Assembly: GCA_963823525.1 (NCBI GenBank)
Contig: CAWGLW010000004.1
Coordinates: 124,001 to 188,000, forward strand
Source of the DNA: CAWGLW01 sp963823525
Lineage (GTDB): Bacteria > Pseudomonadota > Gammaproteobacteria > Steroidobacterales > Steroidobacteraceae
Length of the DNA: 64,000 nucleotides
Reading direction: 5' to 3'
Below are positions 1 through 9,252 of the stretch, piece by piece. Position 1 is the first letter of the stretch; each line of letters starts with the position of its first letter. Under the pieces are notes generated by a model, which saw only the letters and a list, made by a program, of their open reading frames with translations, was not told where the DNA came from and did no database searches. Both the position numbers and the translations under genes were made by a program.

Positions 1-618
1 GTAGGGGTGGATGTAGGCCTTTCCGGTGTGCCAGCGTTCGCCGTTCTTCATCGTCGCCTGGACCGAGCCGCAGCCCGCCTGGGTCGCTCCATTGAAGTCC
101 TCAATGATGGGCTCGCCGGCCTCGCGACACGCCTGTTTGACGATGTCGTGGTAAGGGTTGTCGGTGCGCAGGTCCTCGACCCACATCGGGCCATCGTTGC
201 CGTGGTATTCGTCGCGGAAAGTCTGGTTGTTCTCCAGTTTCTTGAAATACGGCAGGACGTCGGCGTAGCTCCAGCCGGGGTTGCCCAGGGCCGCCCACTC
301 GTCATAATCGCCACGGTGGCCGCGCATGTAGACCAGCGCATTGAACGATGTGCCGCCGCCCAGGCCACGTCCAATCGAGTGAAAGTCGCTGCGGTTGTTC
401 AGGCCGGGATCCGGCAATGTGTTGAAACCCCAGTTGTTGCTCGACTTGCGCGGAGCATGCTTCAGCATGCTGAGGGCGGTGTTGTCGGCGAGCCAGCCGC
501 GCCAGTCGGGACCGGCCTCGAGCAGCGCCACGCTGCAGCCTGGGTCCTCTGTCAGGCGTGAAGCGGTGACGCAGCCCCCGGGACCTCCTCCGACCACGAT
601 GAAGTCGAACTCGCTCAT
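1..618 (-). CDS. GMC-family FAD oxidoreductase (choline/alcohol dehydrogenase-like), N-terminal part
   Basis: The first 206 codons of a glucose-methanol-choline oxidoreductase are visible; the rest lies beyond base 1. The protein opens with a Rossmann ADP-binding motif (VVGGGPGG, residues 7-14) and has the GMC signature GRGLGGGTSFNALVYMRG near residues 87-104, where FAD is held. These flavoenzymes oxidise primary alcohols to aldehydes; the substrate cannot be told from this part. The ATG at 618 lies 14 nt after the aldolase stop, so it is the third gene of one minus-strand operon behind the aldehyde dehydrogenase and the aldolase. An alcohol-to-aldehyde oxidase beside an aldehyde dehydrogenase fits stepwise oxidation of a side chain, which is inference from context. 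Confidence 0.9.
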   Translation of the reverse strand, partial: MSEFDFIVVGGGPGGCVTASRLTEDPGCSVALLEAGPDWRGWLADNTALSMLKHAPRKSSNNWGFNTLPDPGLNNRSDFHSIGRGLGGGTSFNALVYMRGHRGDYDEWAALGNPGWSYADVLPYFKKLENNQTFRDEYHGNDGPMWVEDLRTDNPYHDIVKQACREAGEPIIEDFNGATQAGCGSVQATMKNGERWHTGKAYIHPY

Positions 619-632
619 AGGCCTTGCTCCTC

Positions 633-1430
633 TCAGTAGCCCGAATCCGGCAGCGCGCCGGGGGTCGTCGCCGTGCCGCGTCCGCGCGCGACGCCGAGGG
701 CCTGCGCGGCGCCGGCGCGGAGGAAATTGCCGTCCGTGCCGGCCGAGGCGAAGTCGAATCCCGCCTGCAACGACTGCGCGGCCATCTCCGGCGTATAGCC
801 GAAGATCCCGGCTGCGCGGTCGTGTCTGGTGCAGACCGACAGGATCGCGCCGAGGGCCTGCTGGAAGCGCGCATCGGCGAAGCTTCCCGGCGGCAGGCCG
901 AGCCCATAGCAGAGATCCATGGGGCCGACGAACAGGCCGTCGACGCCGTCGGTGGCCGCGATCGCCTCGACGTTGCGCAGTCCCTCCTCGGTCTCGATCA
1001 TCACCACGCAGCTCACCTGTTCGTTCGCGGTCTGCAGGTAGGCGAGGCCCTCATGCATTGCCGCGCGAATCGGGCCGCAGGATCGCGCGCCCGCCGGTGG
1101 ATAGCGGCAGGCGGCGACGGCCTTGCGCGCATCCTCGACCGTGTTCACCAGTGGCACGATCACACCTTGCGCCCCGGCATCGAGTGCCTTGCCGACCTGG
1201 TCGGGCTGGTTCGCTGCGACCCGCACGAGCGGCGTGACGCGTGCCTGCGCGATGGCGGGCAGCAGGCGCGTCAGGTGCGAATAGTCCATCAGGCCGTGCT
1301 GCAGATCGAAGCACACCCAGTCAAAGCCGAGTTGAGCGAGGATCTCGGCGCTGTACAGGTCGGACATGGTCAGCCAGGCGCCGATGGATTTCTCGTGCGC
1401 CCGCCATCGTTCCAGGGCATGGTTCAACAT
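633..1430 (-). CDS. HpcH/HpaI-family class II aldolase
   Basis: 265 residues, the usual size for 4-hydroxy-2-oxoheptanedioate aldolase (HpaI) and 2-dehydro-3-deoxyglucarate aldolase. These metal-dependent TIM-barrel enzymes release pyruvate from 4-hydroxy-2-oxo acids. Family landmarks are present: FDLQHGLMD (residues about 41-49, including the catalytic His), the metal-binding Glu in MIETEEGLRN and the Asp in FVGPMDLCYGLG. Substrate specificity is not readable from sequence alone, so hpaI is not assigned. It sits 42 nt downstream of the aldehyde dehydrogenase and 14 nt upstream of the GMC oxidoreductase, which makes co-transcription likely. A homoprotocatechuate or sugar-acid pathway is possible, but no other genes of either are here. 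Confidence 0.88.
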   Translation of the reverse strand: MLNHALERWRAHEKSIGAWLTMSDLYSAEILAQLGFDWVCFDLQHGLMDYSHLTRLLPAIAQARVTPLVRVAANQPDQVGKALDAGAQGVIVPLVNTVEDARKAVAACRYPPAGARSCGPIRAAMHEGLAYLQTANEQVSCVVMIETEEGLRNVEAIAATDGVDGLFVGPMDLCYGLGLPPGSFADARFQQALGAILSVCTRHDRAAGIFGYTPEMAAQSLQAGFDFASAGTDGNFLRAGAAQALGVARGRGTATTPGALPDSGY

Positions 1431-1472
1431 CAGCGCCTCCCTCGGCCGGATGGTGTGTTAATCAAACTGGCG

Positions 1473-2915
1473 TCAACCGAGCGCGCCGCCGGTGACATGC
1501 CTGATGAACTGGCGGGCCGTCTCGCCGTGCGGTGACATCAGAGGTTCAATGCGTGCATCGGCCGCCACCTCAACCACGCCGCGCGGATTGGAAAACTCGC
1601 GGAATCCTTCGAAGCCGTGGTGCCGCCCCATGCCGCTGTTGCCGACGCCGCCGAAGCCGAGATTCGCCTGCGCACCCTGCATCGACGCCGCGTTGACACA
1701 GAAGCCGCCCGACGACGTGCTGCGGCGCAGACGTTCCACCAGCGCGGGCTGGTTCGAGAAGATGTAGATGCCGAGCGGACGCTCGCCGGCCTGGATGTGC
1801 TCGATGACCTCGTCGAACTGCCGGTAGGTGTGTACTGGCAGAATCGGCCCGAATATCTCATGCTGGCACACCAGTGCCTCGGGCGCGGGATTGATGACCA
1901 GGGTCACCGGTGTGCGACGCGGATTCGCCGCCGTGGCGGGTGAACCGATCTCGATCACGCCTCTCCGGTCTCGTTCACGTGCGTCATCCAGGTACCGCTG
2001 CAGCCGGTCCATCTGCCTGGCGTTGATCACCGAGCAACCCACCTGCTGACTCGTCGTGTAGTCGCCCACTAAAGACTCGATCACCTCCCGCACCAGGCCT
2101 ACGAATCTGTCGAGTGCCGAGTCTGGAACGAGCACGTGGTTGACCGCGATGCACAGCTGGCCGTTCTTGGTCAGCTTGGAACCGAGCATGAGGCGGACGT
2201 TATCGCGCGTGACCGCATCCTCGGTGAACACGGTCGGATTGCGGCCGCCGAGCTCCAGCGTCACCGGCACCAGGTTTCGCGCCGCGTTCTGCATAATCTC
2301 TTTGCCGACCGCAGTGTTACCCGTATAGAGCAGGTGGTCCCACTTCAAGGTGCTGAAATGGCGCGCGAGGTCGAGTCCGCCATTGACCACCGAGACCTGC
2401 TCGCGGCCAAAGGTGTCACCCAGCATTTCGGCCAGCAATAGGCCGACGGCCGGTGTCTGCTCCGACGGCTTGATGATCACCCGATTGCCGGCGGCCAGCA
2501 TCTCGACCAGTGGCCCGACCGAGAGGTCGACCGGGAAGTTCCAGGCCGGCATGTTGCCGATCACGCCTTTGGGCTGGAACTCGATGTACGCCTTTGAGCT
2601 GCCGTACAACTGCGGCTCGAGCTCGCGCTCATCGCGCTGCATCCACTGCTCGAGGTGCGCGGCGGCGTATTGGGCACGCTCGGCAACGTTGAGGACGTCG
2701 AACAGGTAGGCCGTGAGTTCGTTGTGATAGCCATAGTCGTCGTTCAGGGCTGCCGCGATGCGCCTGGCGTTGGCCATCATCATTCCGGGGATGCGTCCCA
2801 GCAGTTCCAGCCGGGTGGCGAGGCTCGGGTCGGGTTCCTTCAGGTAGGCACGCCGCTGCAGGTCCAAGGTCTCGTGCAGCCTGGCGATGGCCGTCTGGTC
2901 GGAAGGCGTCGTCAT
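1473..2915 (-). CDS. Coniferyl aldehyde dehydrogenase-type NAD(P)-dependent ALDH
   Basis: 480 residues, full length for the ALDH superfamily. Visible landmarks are the NMPAWNFP motif (Asn121), the cofactor Lys149 in IIKPSEQTP, the general base Glu221 in VTLELGGRNP, and the catalytic Cys255 in NGQLCIAV. The short N-terminus with LQRRAYL and the ELTAYL segment are typical of the coniferyl aldehyde dehydrogenase (CalB) branch rather than betaine or succinate-semialdehyde enzymes. It would oxidise an aromatic or long-chain aldehyde to the acid. First gene of the minus-strand operon; its start is 71 bp from the divergent AraC regulator gene, so the shared gap must hold the operon promoter. The CalB subfamily call is by resemblance; the ALDH call itself is firm. 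Confidence 0.9.
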   Translation of the reverse strand: MTTPSDQTAIARLHETLDLQRRAYLKEPDPSLATRLELLGRIPGMMMANARRIAAALNDDYGYHNELTAYLFDVLNVAERAQYAAAHLEQWMQRDERELEPQLYGSSKAYIEFQPKGVIGNMPAWNFPVDLSVGPLVEMLAAGNRVIIKPSEQTPAVGLLLAEMLGDTFGREQVSVVNGGLDLARHFSTLKWDHLLYTGNTAVGKEIMQNAARNLVPVTLELGGRNPTVFTEDAVTRDNVRLMLGSKLTKNGQLCIAVNHVLVPDSALDRFVGLVREVIESLVGDYTTSQQVGCSVINARQMDRLQRYLDDARERDRRGVIEIGSPATAANPRRTPVTLVINPAPEALVCQHEIFGPILPVHTYRQFDEVIEHIQAGERPLGIYIFSNQPALVERLRRSTSSGGFCVNAASMQGAQANLGFGGVGNSGMGRHHGFEGFREFSNPRGVVEVAADARIEPLMSPHGETARQFIRHVTGGALG

Positions 2916-2986
2916 TTCGGTCTCCTCCTGGGTCAGCAGCAGTCAATATTGCGCCGATCGCGGCCCACGGCTTTAGAATCGAAGAC

Positions 2987-4030
2987 ATGCGACGTAACCC
3001 GGGGGTTCGCCATTTCACCCGCGCCGGCTCACTGAGCGGGCTGGACGTGCTGGCGCGCGAGCTGCGCCAGCCCCTGGGGCCGATGTTGCGCCGCCACGGG
3101 CTGACACTCGAGCAACTGGCCGACCCGGAGGCCCGCGTGCCCTACGCAGAATGGTCCGAGCTTCTGGAAGACTGCGCGTTGAGCTGGCACTGCCCGGAAT
3201 TCGGGCTGCGGCTGGGTATGATCCAGAACCTGAACGTCCTTGGACCCATCGGCCTGGTGGCCCGCCTGACCGACACAGTGGGTGAGGCACTTAGGGCAAT
3301 CGAAGCCAACATGGCAACCCATACCAGTGGTTCCACCCTGGAACTGCGTCTGCCTGCTGTGACCTCGAGAGCCGGCGCGCGTCGACCTGACGCTGCACTT
3401 GCGTATGCTCCAAAGCCGCACACCGCCGCAGGACGACAGATCGTCGAAATGGCACTCGCGTCGATGGGCAATTGCGTGGCGATGTTGATCGGAGAGGCGC
3501 GCCCCCGATTCGCTCGTGTCACGTTCCAGCACGACGCGCCGCCGACCAATCGCATGGCGCGGCGCCACTTCGGCTGTCCGATCCAATACAGCGCAGAAAG
3601 GAATGCGCTGCGTTTCGATGCAAGGTGGCTCGAGCTGCGCACCGCAGTGCGTGACCCGACCTACGCGCCGATCGTCAATGCCTACCTTGAACGGGCGCGG
3701 GAGCAGATCGAGGTCGACGTCGTCGAGTCAACGCGTCAGTTCATCGGCGCGCTGCTGGCCACGGGCCGCTGCTCGCGGGACGCGGTCGCGAAGTGTCTGC
3801 ACCTGCATCCCCGTACGCTGCAACGCCGTCTGGAAGAGCGCGGCGTGACATTTGCCAACCTGCTGGACGCCGTGCGCCGGGAGCGCGCCATGGATCTCGT
3901 CAAGCGGAATCGGCTGCCGTTCCTCCAGGCGGCCATGGCGCTCGGCTATTCCAGCCAGAGCTGTTTCAATCAGGCATTTCGTCGCTGGACCTCGACAACG
4001 CCGACGAATTATCGCCAGGGCCGGCGCTGA
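2987..4030 (+). CDS. AraC-family transcriptional regulator (OruR/ArgR-like architecture)
   Basis: 347 residues. The N-terminal two thirds match the arabinose-binding-type effector domain of the AraC regulators that carry PF12625 (GLTLEQLADPEARVPY near residue 40 is typical). The C-terminal part from about residue 240 is the double helix-turn-helix: HLHPRTLQRRLEERGVTF for the first helix pair, then LPFLQAAMALGYSSQSCFNQ and the closing W..TPTNYR signature. It is transcribed divergently from the aldehyde dehydrogenase operon with a 71-bp gap, the usual setting for a local activator. The effector is unknown; a substrate or intermediate of the adjacent operon is the simplest guess. ATG 2987 is the first start in frame with the effector domain. 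Confidence 0.9.
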   Translation: MRRNPGVRHFTRAGSLSGLDVLARELRQPLGPMLRRHGLTLEQLADPEARVPYAEWSELLEDCALSWHCPEFGLRLGMIQNLNVLGPIGLVARLTDTVGEALRAIEANMATHTSGSTLELRLPAVTSRAGARRPDAALAYAPKPHTAAGRQIVEMALASMGNCVAMLIGEARPRFARVTFQHDAPPTNRMARRHFGCPIQYSAERNALRFDARWLELRTAVRDPTYAPIVNAYLERAREQIEVDVVESTRQFIGALLATGRCSRDAVAKCLHLHPRTLQRRLEERGVTFANLLDAVRRERAMDLVKRNRLPFLQAAMALGYSSQSCFNQAFRRWTSTTPTNYRQGRR

Positions 4031-4754
4031 ACGCGAACCGACCATGGGCCCGCCTTCAGGTATGGCAGCGCGGCCCGCGGAAGCGGGCTGCGGCATGATT
4101 GCTGGGTTCGGGCTCGCGCTGGCCCAGAAGTTGACCGACACCGAGTCGGACATCGCGGAAGCGGGGGCCCGATATGGCAATTATTTGCCACCCTGCCCCG
4201 CCTAAAACGCCGCAAGCGCTGAGTGCAGCGCAACGTAGCCTGGGTCTGCCGAATGATCAGATACCGCCCCTTCATTGAATTCGGGGGCGCCTATATGCGT
4301 AGACCGCCACACGCACCGCCAAAATTTTTTAAAAAATTCTCTACAGTGGATCCATTTGCCCCTACAGGCCTCGTTGTGCCACCAAAATGGCGCAATTCTG
4401 GTGATGTCAGACGTTTACCGGGCTAAGAGAAGCCCCAGATGCCTCCCCCTGCATTTCACCCTTTTTGGGGGCTTTCCCGTGTACCTGTAGCACTTTGACA
4501 GCGCGGCGGCCGTAGACGATCTCACCTATGCGCACAGTCATTCGACAGTGGCGACAGATCGCGGGCCAGATCGCGGGCCAGATCGCAACCGGCGCAACGA
4601 TCTGTCACTCGCTGCGCCAGGGTTTCAAGCCGTTCGATATGGTTGATACGCTCGACCTGGGCGACTGACGCGAAGGTGAACTGCTGGTCACGATTTTTAT
4701 GTGAGTATCGACCGACGGGCCCGCAGCAGGGATACCGTTGGGGAAAGAAAGAAT
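4031..4754. other. Intergenic stretch with no gene seen; AT-rich palindrome and 12-bp tandem repeat
   Basis: No convincing coding sequence is visible between the AraC gene and the transposase relic. The stretch holds a 16-bp AT-only palindrome at 4323-4338 (AATTTTTT/AAAAAATT), an AGCCCC...GGGGCT inverted pair around 4430-4475, and two and a half copies of a 12-bp unit (AGATCGCGGGCC) at 4556-4586. One minus-strand reading of about 4540-4700 gives a short helical peptide ending at a stop; I do not recognise it. The region looks like decayed accessory DNA. Confidence 0.5.
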
Positions 4755-5121
4755 CATCACAATGCTGTGGGCACGCTGATGCCGTACAGCTCCTGGACGT
4801 GGCCGGCGATGTCCGAATAGCTCCTGCCGGGCCGGTACATCGACAGGATTTTTGCCTCGATCTCGACGGCGACGGTGCGCTCGTGCTTCCTCACCACCTT
4901 GGTTCAAACGTACCGGCGCGATCCCGTGGCGTCTCGAGTTCGAAGGCACCGCTGGTGCCTCTCACGATCTTTTTCGACTTGCCATTGCGGCGGTTGCCGG
5001 CCACGTCCTGCGCTAAGTGCGAATCGAGCTCACCTTGCTGTGCCGCCTCGGTTAACTGCTTGAACAGCGGCGCCAGAACGCTCTCCGCGCAGCGCCCGAA
5101 AATCCACGGATACAACTTCAA
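4755..5121 (-). pseudogene. Decayed IS256/Mutator-family transposase fragment
   Basis: Reading the minus strand from about 5115, the product contains LAPLFKQLTEAAQQGELDSH, then GNRRNGKSKK and FELETPRDRAGTFEP, which is the N-terminal consensus of IS256-family transposases. A stop follows at about 4892, but a one-base shift there restores the family sequence (VVRKHERTVAVEIEAKILSM, then YSDIAGHVQELYGISVPTA), after which similarity ends in two stops near 4757. The whole catalytic DDE region is missing, and no terminal inverted repeats or target duplication were found. This is therefore a dead remnant with at least one frameshift and a large 3' deletion. Confidence 0.82.
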
Positions 5122-5255
5122 CGCCCGGCTACGATAACCCTGTTCGCGATCCTCGCGCGCCGGGCCTCTGCGACGATACTGTCGAGCCGATCATGATCGG
5201 GGCCGTTTTGGCTTTCGAGGCATGGCACGAATGCTCGCTGCGTTTGCGATGCTCG

Positions 5256-6251
5256 TCAATTCTCCGCTTCCGGTTGCCGCAACCTGTCGTCACGCACCCG
5301 AAGCATCCGGGCCTCCCGATCCGACGCCAGACCATTCTCGACGAGCCAGGCAGCGAACGCATCGATCACCAGTTGAGCGAACTCTGCCGACCGGATTGAC
5401 GCATGCCCGATGTCGAACCACAGAGTCGTTCTGGGCTCGCCTGCCTGCGCCTGCAAACGGCGGCCGAGTGCCTCCGGCATCCGCGAATCACCGGTACCGT
5501 TGATCAGCAGGGTCGGGCGCGGAGCGACGCGGCCGATGTACTTCAACGGTTCGAGCGGCGAAACCACGAGGTTAGCGACCCATGCGACGGGCTTTTCGAC
5601 CGGGGCCGGCAACTCGAGATTGGCCGCGATCAGAGGCTCGAGCGCACCGGCTCCAAACAACACGGCCAACGCCGCGATGCGCGGCTCCGCCGCCGCCGCG
5701 GCCGGCGCAATCAGGGCTCCCAGGCTGCCACCGGCCAGTATGATGCGTTGCCGATCGATATCCTTACGCGTGTGCAGGTAGTCCACTGCCATCATCGTAG
5801 CCGGCACCGTGTCGAGCAGACCACGACGCATGGCGGGCCACGTTGTGAATGCCTCCCAGACTGACAGGTCTCGCCGCTTGCCCTCGTACGGGTAGTCGAT
5901 CGAAACCACGACGAAGTGTCCCGTCGACGGCAGTTGCTCGCTGACCCGGCCACCGCTCTTGACACCTCCGAGGGTGAGCAGCGCCGGGTGGGGGCGTCCG
6001 TCCGCGCGGGGTTCCCTGACCTGGATCGTAACGGCGAGCCCGCGGTCATTCGTCAGCCGGAGCCTGCGCAGCGTCGAGCCGTGCAGTTCGACGTGTTCAA
6101 GTTCAGCGACCCGAACCAGTTGGCCCTTTTGCGCCTGGAACCAGGGAAGCCAGTCTCGGGCAGCGTAGTGCTCACCCGCTCGGTAGGTTGCGCCAAGCAC
6201 CGCCGCGCTCACGGCAACGATAACCGCCCACTTCACGAGTCTGGACGTCAC
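5256..6251 (-). CDS. Alpha/beta hydrolase with N-terminal membrane segment
   Basis: 331 residues from a GTG at 6251, chosen because GAGG lies just upstream and the reading further 5' is the shadow of the ATPase gene. Residues 5-22 form a hydrophobic signal or anchor helix, so the enzyme should sit in or beyond the inner membrane. The catalytic triad can be proposed as Ser176 (AGGSLGA), Asp255 (NGTGDSRMP) and His283 (DIGHASIRS), the standard order. Substrate unknown; the family includes dienelactone hydrolase-like and acyl-peptidase-like enzymes. The start is 14 nt downstream of the P-type ATPase stop, so the two are probably co-transcribed, although no functional link between such proteins is established. 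Confidence 0.82.
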   Translation of the reverse strand: MTSRLVKWAVIVAVSAAVLGATYRAGEHYAARDWLPWFQAQKGQLVRVAELEHVELHGSTLRRLRLTNDRGLAVTIQVREPRADGRPHPALLTLGGVKSGGRVSEQLPSTGHFVVVSIDYPYEGKRRDLSVWEAFTTWPAMRRGLLDTVPATMMAVDYLHTRKDIDRQRIILAGGSLGALIAPAAAAAEPRIAALAVLFGAGALEPLIAANLELPAPVEKPVAWVANLVVSPLEPLKYIGRVAPRPTLLINGTGDSRMPEALGRRLQAQAGEPRTTLWFDIGHASIRSAEFAQLVIDAFAAWLVENGLASDREARMLRVRDDRLRQPEAEN

Positions 6252-6265
6252 GGATATCGCCTCAT

Positions 6266-8980
6266 TCAGCTCTGCGAGAGCAGGGTGCCCCGCTGATGAC
6301 TGGCCAGCCACTTCAGGAACAACTTGTGAGCTTCCATGACGACGAGGATCAAAAGCGCAATCAAGAACAGGTAAAGCATGGTCATGGCGTCCACCGGCTC
6401 TGTTCCGAGCAGCGCCTGCCCCCACGGGATATAGAGCATCGACAGGTGTATGAGGAAGGCGCTCAGCATGCCAGCCATGAGAATCGGGCTCTTTCGCGGA
6501 GAAATGGCAAAAGCCGACTGTGTCTCTGACCGGCAATTGAAGATGTGGACGTTTTCAAACAGCACCATCAGTAGCAACAGGGCGTTGCGGGCCGAGTACT
6601 CGCTCCAGCCAATGTCGAGCAGGTGCCGGAAGACAACGAACCCGACGGATCCCATGGTCAGTGCGGAGAGCAAGGTCCGCTCGATCATTATGCGATTGAA
6701 AATGGACTCGCTGGCCGGTCGCGGCCGTCGCTTGAGCACCCCTTCTTCGCCCGGCTCGAATGCAAGTGCAACATCCTGTATTCCGTTGGTGACAAGGTTG
6801 AGCCAAAGCAGCTGCGCAGGCAGCAGCGGCAGCGGCAATCCGAAGCTCACTGCGAGCGCCACCAGTACGACCTCGGCAAGTCCGGTCGAGACCAGCAGAA
6901 AAATTACTTTTCGGACGTTGTCGTACGCGATGCGTCCTTCTTCAATGCCATGGGTAATGGTCGCGAAATGATCGTCTGTAATGACGATATCCGCAGCCTC
7001 TCTCGCAACGTCCGTACCCGCTTTACCCATCGCCACGCCTATGTTGGCCGCTCGCAGCGCAGGGGCATCATTCACGCCATCTCCTGTTACGGCGACGTAG
7101 CGACCCGTCGCGCGTGCCGCCCTCACGATTGACAGCTTTTGATGTGGTGAAACCCGTGCGAAGACTTTTGCAGTGTTCAGCAGGACCGCCACTTCGTCAT
7201 CCGCTGTCGGTAAGTCGGCGCCATTGATCACCTGGTCAGTGGAATCGGCGAGGCCAAGATCGCGGGCAATTGCCAACGCTGTCACCGGGTGATCGCCTGT
7301 GATCATTATTGTGCCGACGCCGGCGTCCAGCGCGATCCGGACCGCCTCGCGCACACCGGACCGCAGCGGATCGATCATTCCGACCAGCCCCAGACAGCGA
7401 ACGTCAGTGGGTTCCGACGGAACATCAAACTCATTGAGTTCGGACGGTGCGATCCCATCCGCGAATGCCAGCACGCGATAGCCTTCCGAAGCCATCTGAT
7501 GGGCTACGTCGATCAGTTTCTGACTGACAGCAGGGTCACCGACCATATCCGCGACCCTTTCGGGGGCACCTTTCACGATCGCGTGATTCGCGCCGGCGAT
7601 CGGATGATAGCTTGACGAAAACCGCCTTTCAGGCTCGAAAGGTATGCTGTTCAGTTCCGGATGATTCTGTATTTCAACTTCGCGTTTGATACCGATTTTT
7701 CGGGCAAGCGACAGAAGCGCAATATCAGTCGGGTCGCCGCGCCATGACCAGGCCTGGGCATCCCTGCGCAAGTCGCCTTCGTTGCACAGTGCGCAGGCCC
7801 GCATCAACTCGCCCAGCGCGGCGTGGTCCAGCGGGTCGATTTCGTTGCCCATGCAAAGAACCTGTCCGTCTGGCGCATAACCCTCACCGCTGACTTCGTA
7901 CTTCGTACCGTCGAGCAGCCGCACTTCTCTGACTGTGAGCTCATTGCAGGTCAGCGTGCCGGTCTTGTCACTCGCGATGAGTGAGCAGCTGCCGAGACCT
8001 TCAACGGCCGCCAGTCGGCGTATAACGACACCGCGCTTGGCCATACGTTGACTGCCCACGGCGAGCGCGACAGTCAACGCGATCGGCAGTCCCTCCGGAA
8101 TGGCCGAGACCGCCAGAGCGATCGATACCAGGAGCATGTCGTACAAGCCATAGCCCTGCAGCGTGACGCCGAGCACGGCAATCACCGCGGCCAGCAAGAT
8201 GACTGCGACGCCAACCCGTTGGCTGAAGCGAGCCATGCGCTCGACCAGCGGCGGCTTGCCCTCGTCAGCGCCAAGAACGTCGGCCGCCAGCGAACCAATT
8301 GCGCTCGCCGTCCCGGTCGCCACGACCACTCCACGACTGCGTCCACGCGCAACGGTCGATCCGGCGAAGGCCATGTTGCGCCTGTCTGCGAGCGGCGCGT
8401 CGTCGGTTCCAAGCCAACCCGGATCTTTTACGACTGCAAACGATTCTCCGGTCAGCAGGGATTCATCGACCTCGAGCCCCTTTGCACCGAGCAGACGAAG
8501 ATCGGCCGGTACCCGGTCACCCGATTCAAGCCAGACAATGTCACCGGTAACGAGTCCTTCAGCGTCGATCTCATAGACCTCGCCGTCCCGAAGCACGCTT
8601 GCCCGGGTCTTGAGCACCTTTTGTAAAGCACGCGTGCTCTTTTCCGCACGAGCCTCCTGGTAGCTGCCTATCAGTGCGTTGATGAACAGGACCGCGACGA
8701 TGAAGCCCGCATCCTTGAACTCGCCGGCCACAGCCGCGACGACGGCGGCAAACGCCAGAATGTAGATAAGGGGACTCGCGAACTGCCGAACAAAAAGCTG
8801 CCGGAAGGTAAGGGGAGGACGCTCGGGCAGTCTGTTCGGTCCTTGGGCCTCCAGGCGGGCCGCAGCCTCGTTCTTTGTAAGCCCTGCATCGGTTGACTGG
8901 AGTCGAGCCAGAACGTCCCCTGCGTCTGGCATGTGCCAGGACCAGGATTCGGCGGACGCCTGTGTCGCTCGCTCGTTCAT
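6266..8980 (-). CDS. P2-type cation-transporting ATPase
   Basis: 904 residues, complete. The order of P-type ATPase landmarks is full: actuator TGES (177-180), membrane helix 4 motif PEGLP (295-299), phosphorylated Asp338 in DKTGTLT, nucleotide-domain KGAPERV (470-476), TGDHP (561-565) and hinge GDGVND (633-638), then six C-terminal membrane helices including NLVTNGIQDVALAFEPGE. An N-terminal cation_ATPase_N region precedes the first helix pair. PEGLP in helix 4 is the P2 (Ca2+ or monovalent-cation) pattern rather than the CPC pattern of heavy-metal pumps. It would move a cation across the inner membrane using ATP; which cation is not resolved. The hydrolase gene follows by 14 nt. Confidence 0.92.
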   Translation of the reverse strand: MNERATQASAESWSWHMPDAGDVLARLQSTDAGLTKNEAAARLEAQGPNRLPERPPLTFRQLFVRQFASPLIYILAFAAVVAAVAGEFKDAGFIVAVLFINALIGSYQEARAEKSTRALQKVLKTRASVLRDGEVYEIDAEGLVTGDIVWLESGDRVPADLRLLGAKGLEVDESLLTGESFAVVKDPGWLGTDDAPLADRRNMAFAGSTVARGRSRGVVVATGTASAIGSLAADVLGADEGKPPLVERMARFSQRVGVAVILLAAVIAVLGVTLQGYGLYDMLLVSIALAVSAIPEGLPIALTVALAVGSQRMAKRGVVIRRLAAVEGLGSCSLIASDKTGTLTCNELTVREVRLLDGTKYEVSGEGYAPDGQVLCMGNEIDPLDHAALGELMRACALCNEGDLRRDAQAWSWRGDPTDIALLSLARKIGIKREVEIQNHPELNSIPFEPERRFSSSYHPIAGANHAIVKGAPERVADMVGDPAVSQKLIDVAHQMASEGYRVLAFADGIAPSELNEFDVPSEPTDVRCLGLVGMIDPLRSGVREAVRIALDAGVGTIMITGDHPVTALAIARDLGLADSTDQVINGADLPTADDEVAVLLNTAKVFARVSPHQKLSIVRAARATGRYVAVTGDGVNDAPALRAANIGVAMGKAGTDVAREAADIVITDDHFATITHGIEEGRIAYDNVRKVIFLLVSTGLAEVVLVALAVSFGLPLPLLPAQLLWLNLVTNGIQDVALAFEPGEEGVLKRRPRPASESIFNRIMIERTLLSALTMGSVGFVVFRHLLDIGWSEYSARNALLLLMVLFENVHIFNCRSETQSAFAISPRKSPILMAGMLSAFLIHLSMLYIPWGQALLGTEPVDAMTMLYLFLIALLILVVMEAHKLFLKWLASHQRGTLLSQS

Positions 8981-9252
8981 CCTTCAGTTCAAGCGTACTG
9001 GTACAACTACAAAGGATACGCCCTCACCGAACACTGCAGGTACGAAACCGGACTGCCTCGATACGCCCTTTGCGTTGACTTCTATTCGCTGGCCGGCGAC
9101 CAGCGATGACGCGACTGACCTTGATTCGGGGTCCGCCTGTATGCAGAGGGACAGACCATAGAAGTCACTCGAAGAACCATTGATAAGTTATTATAATTTA
9201 TTGCTATTTAGCGGTTACAATCCTGCGCTGAAGAATTTGCCCTCCGCCGCGG
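8981..9252. other. Intergenic stretch upstream of the ATPase gene
   Basis: No gene recognised. It contains an AT-rich run around 9181-9215 that contrasts with the surrounding GC-rich sequence and could hold promoter elements, but I could not place a convincing -35/-10 pair. Confidence 0.35.
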
